Shown here one piece after another: positions 63,985 through 64,000 of a stretch of DNA of 64,000 nt. Where the stretch lies: contig JAOPHQ010006257.1 of the NCBI GenBank assembly GCA_030340625.1, positions 62,001 through 126,000 on the forward strand, written 5' to 3'. Under the pieces are notes generated by a model, which saw nothing but the letters and a program-made list of their open reading frames with translations, was not told where the DNA came from and did no database searches. Origin of the DNA: Merluccius polli. Taxonomy: Eukaryota; Chordata; Actinopteri; Gadiformes; Merlucciidae. Each line of letters opens with the position of its first letter. Position 1 is the stretch's first letter. The position numbers and the translations under genes are program-made.

Positions 63985-64000
63985 GATGCAGTTGGTCAAT

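Overview
This is vertebrate genomic DNA, almost certainly from a teleost fish. Coding exons are short and separated by multi-kilobase introns. Microsatellites are extremely dense. There are many copies of a tRNA-derived SINE whose 3' tail resembles AAGTCGCTTTGG...GCGTCTGCTAAA, several small hAT-type elements with 8-bp target duplications, and solo LTRs. The very high load of (CA)n, (GA)n and poly(C) tracts would suit a cod-like (gadiform) genome, but that is only an inference.

One protein-coding gene can be supported: pawr (PRKC apoptosis WT1 regulator, also called prostate apoptosis response-4 or Par-4), on the minus strand. Five consecutive coding exons lie at 43609-43749, 38122-38156, 33808-33931, 30522-30626 and 25803-25889. 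They join in frame to give the C-terminal 163 residues and the stop codon, ending in a leucine zipper that matches vertebrate PAWR. The N-terminal coding exon is not visible up to position 64000 and is presumably further right, so 43750-64000 is read as part of a long upstream intron.

Layout. Positions 1 to about 24986 hold no recognisable gene. This stretch carries microsatellites, a 28-bp GC-box minisatellite (10086-10346), two adjoining MITEs (14712-16007), a pair of hairpins (18747-18795), a complex inverted repeat (20787-21175) and a possible solo LTR (22127-22478). Positions 25803-43749 are the pawr exons and introns. The introns hold a 38-bp perfect hairpin, a 24-bp minisatellite, two hAT elements with target duplications, and SINEs. 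Positions 43750-64000 hold a solo LTR with a perfect 5-bp duplication, a 406-bp MITE, a very long (CA)n, another hAT MITE with a perfect 8-bp duplication, several SINE copies, and a 100-bp tandem array with a 300-bp higher-order period at the right edge.

I found no convincing undescribed gene system. The points most worth checking are the splicing architecture of the zipper exons (a TG-repeat acceptor, a microexon with a weak donor, and hairpins just upstream of two acceptors), a poly(C)-linked motif GTCAACAATCGCGC that recurs at three loci, and nested or adjoining mobile elements.
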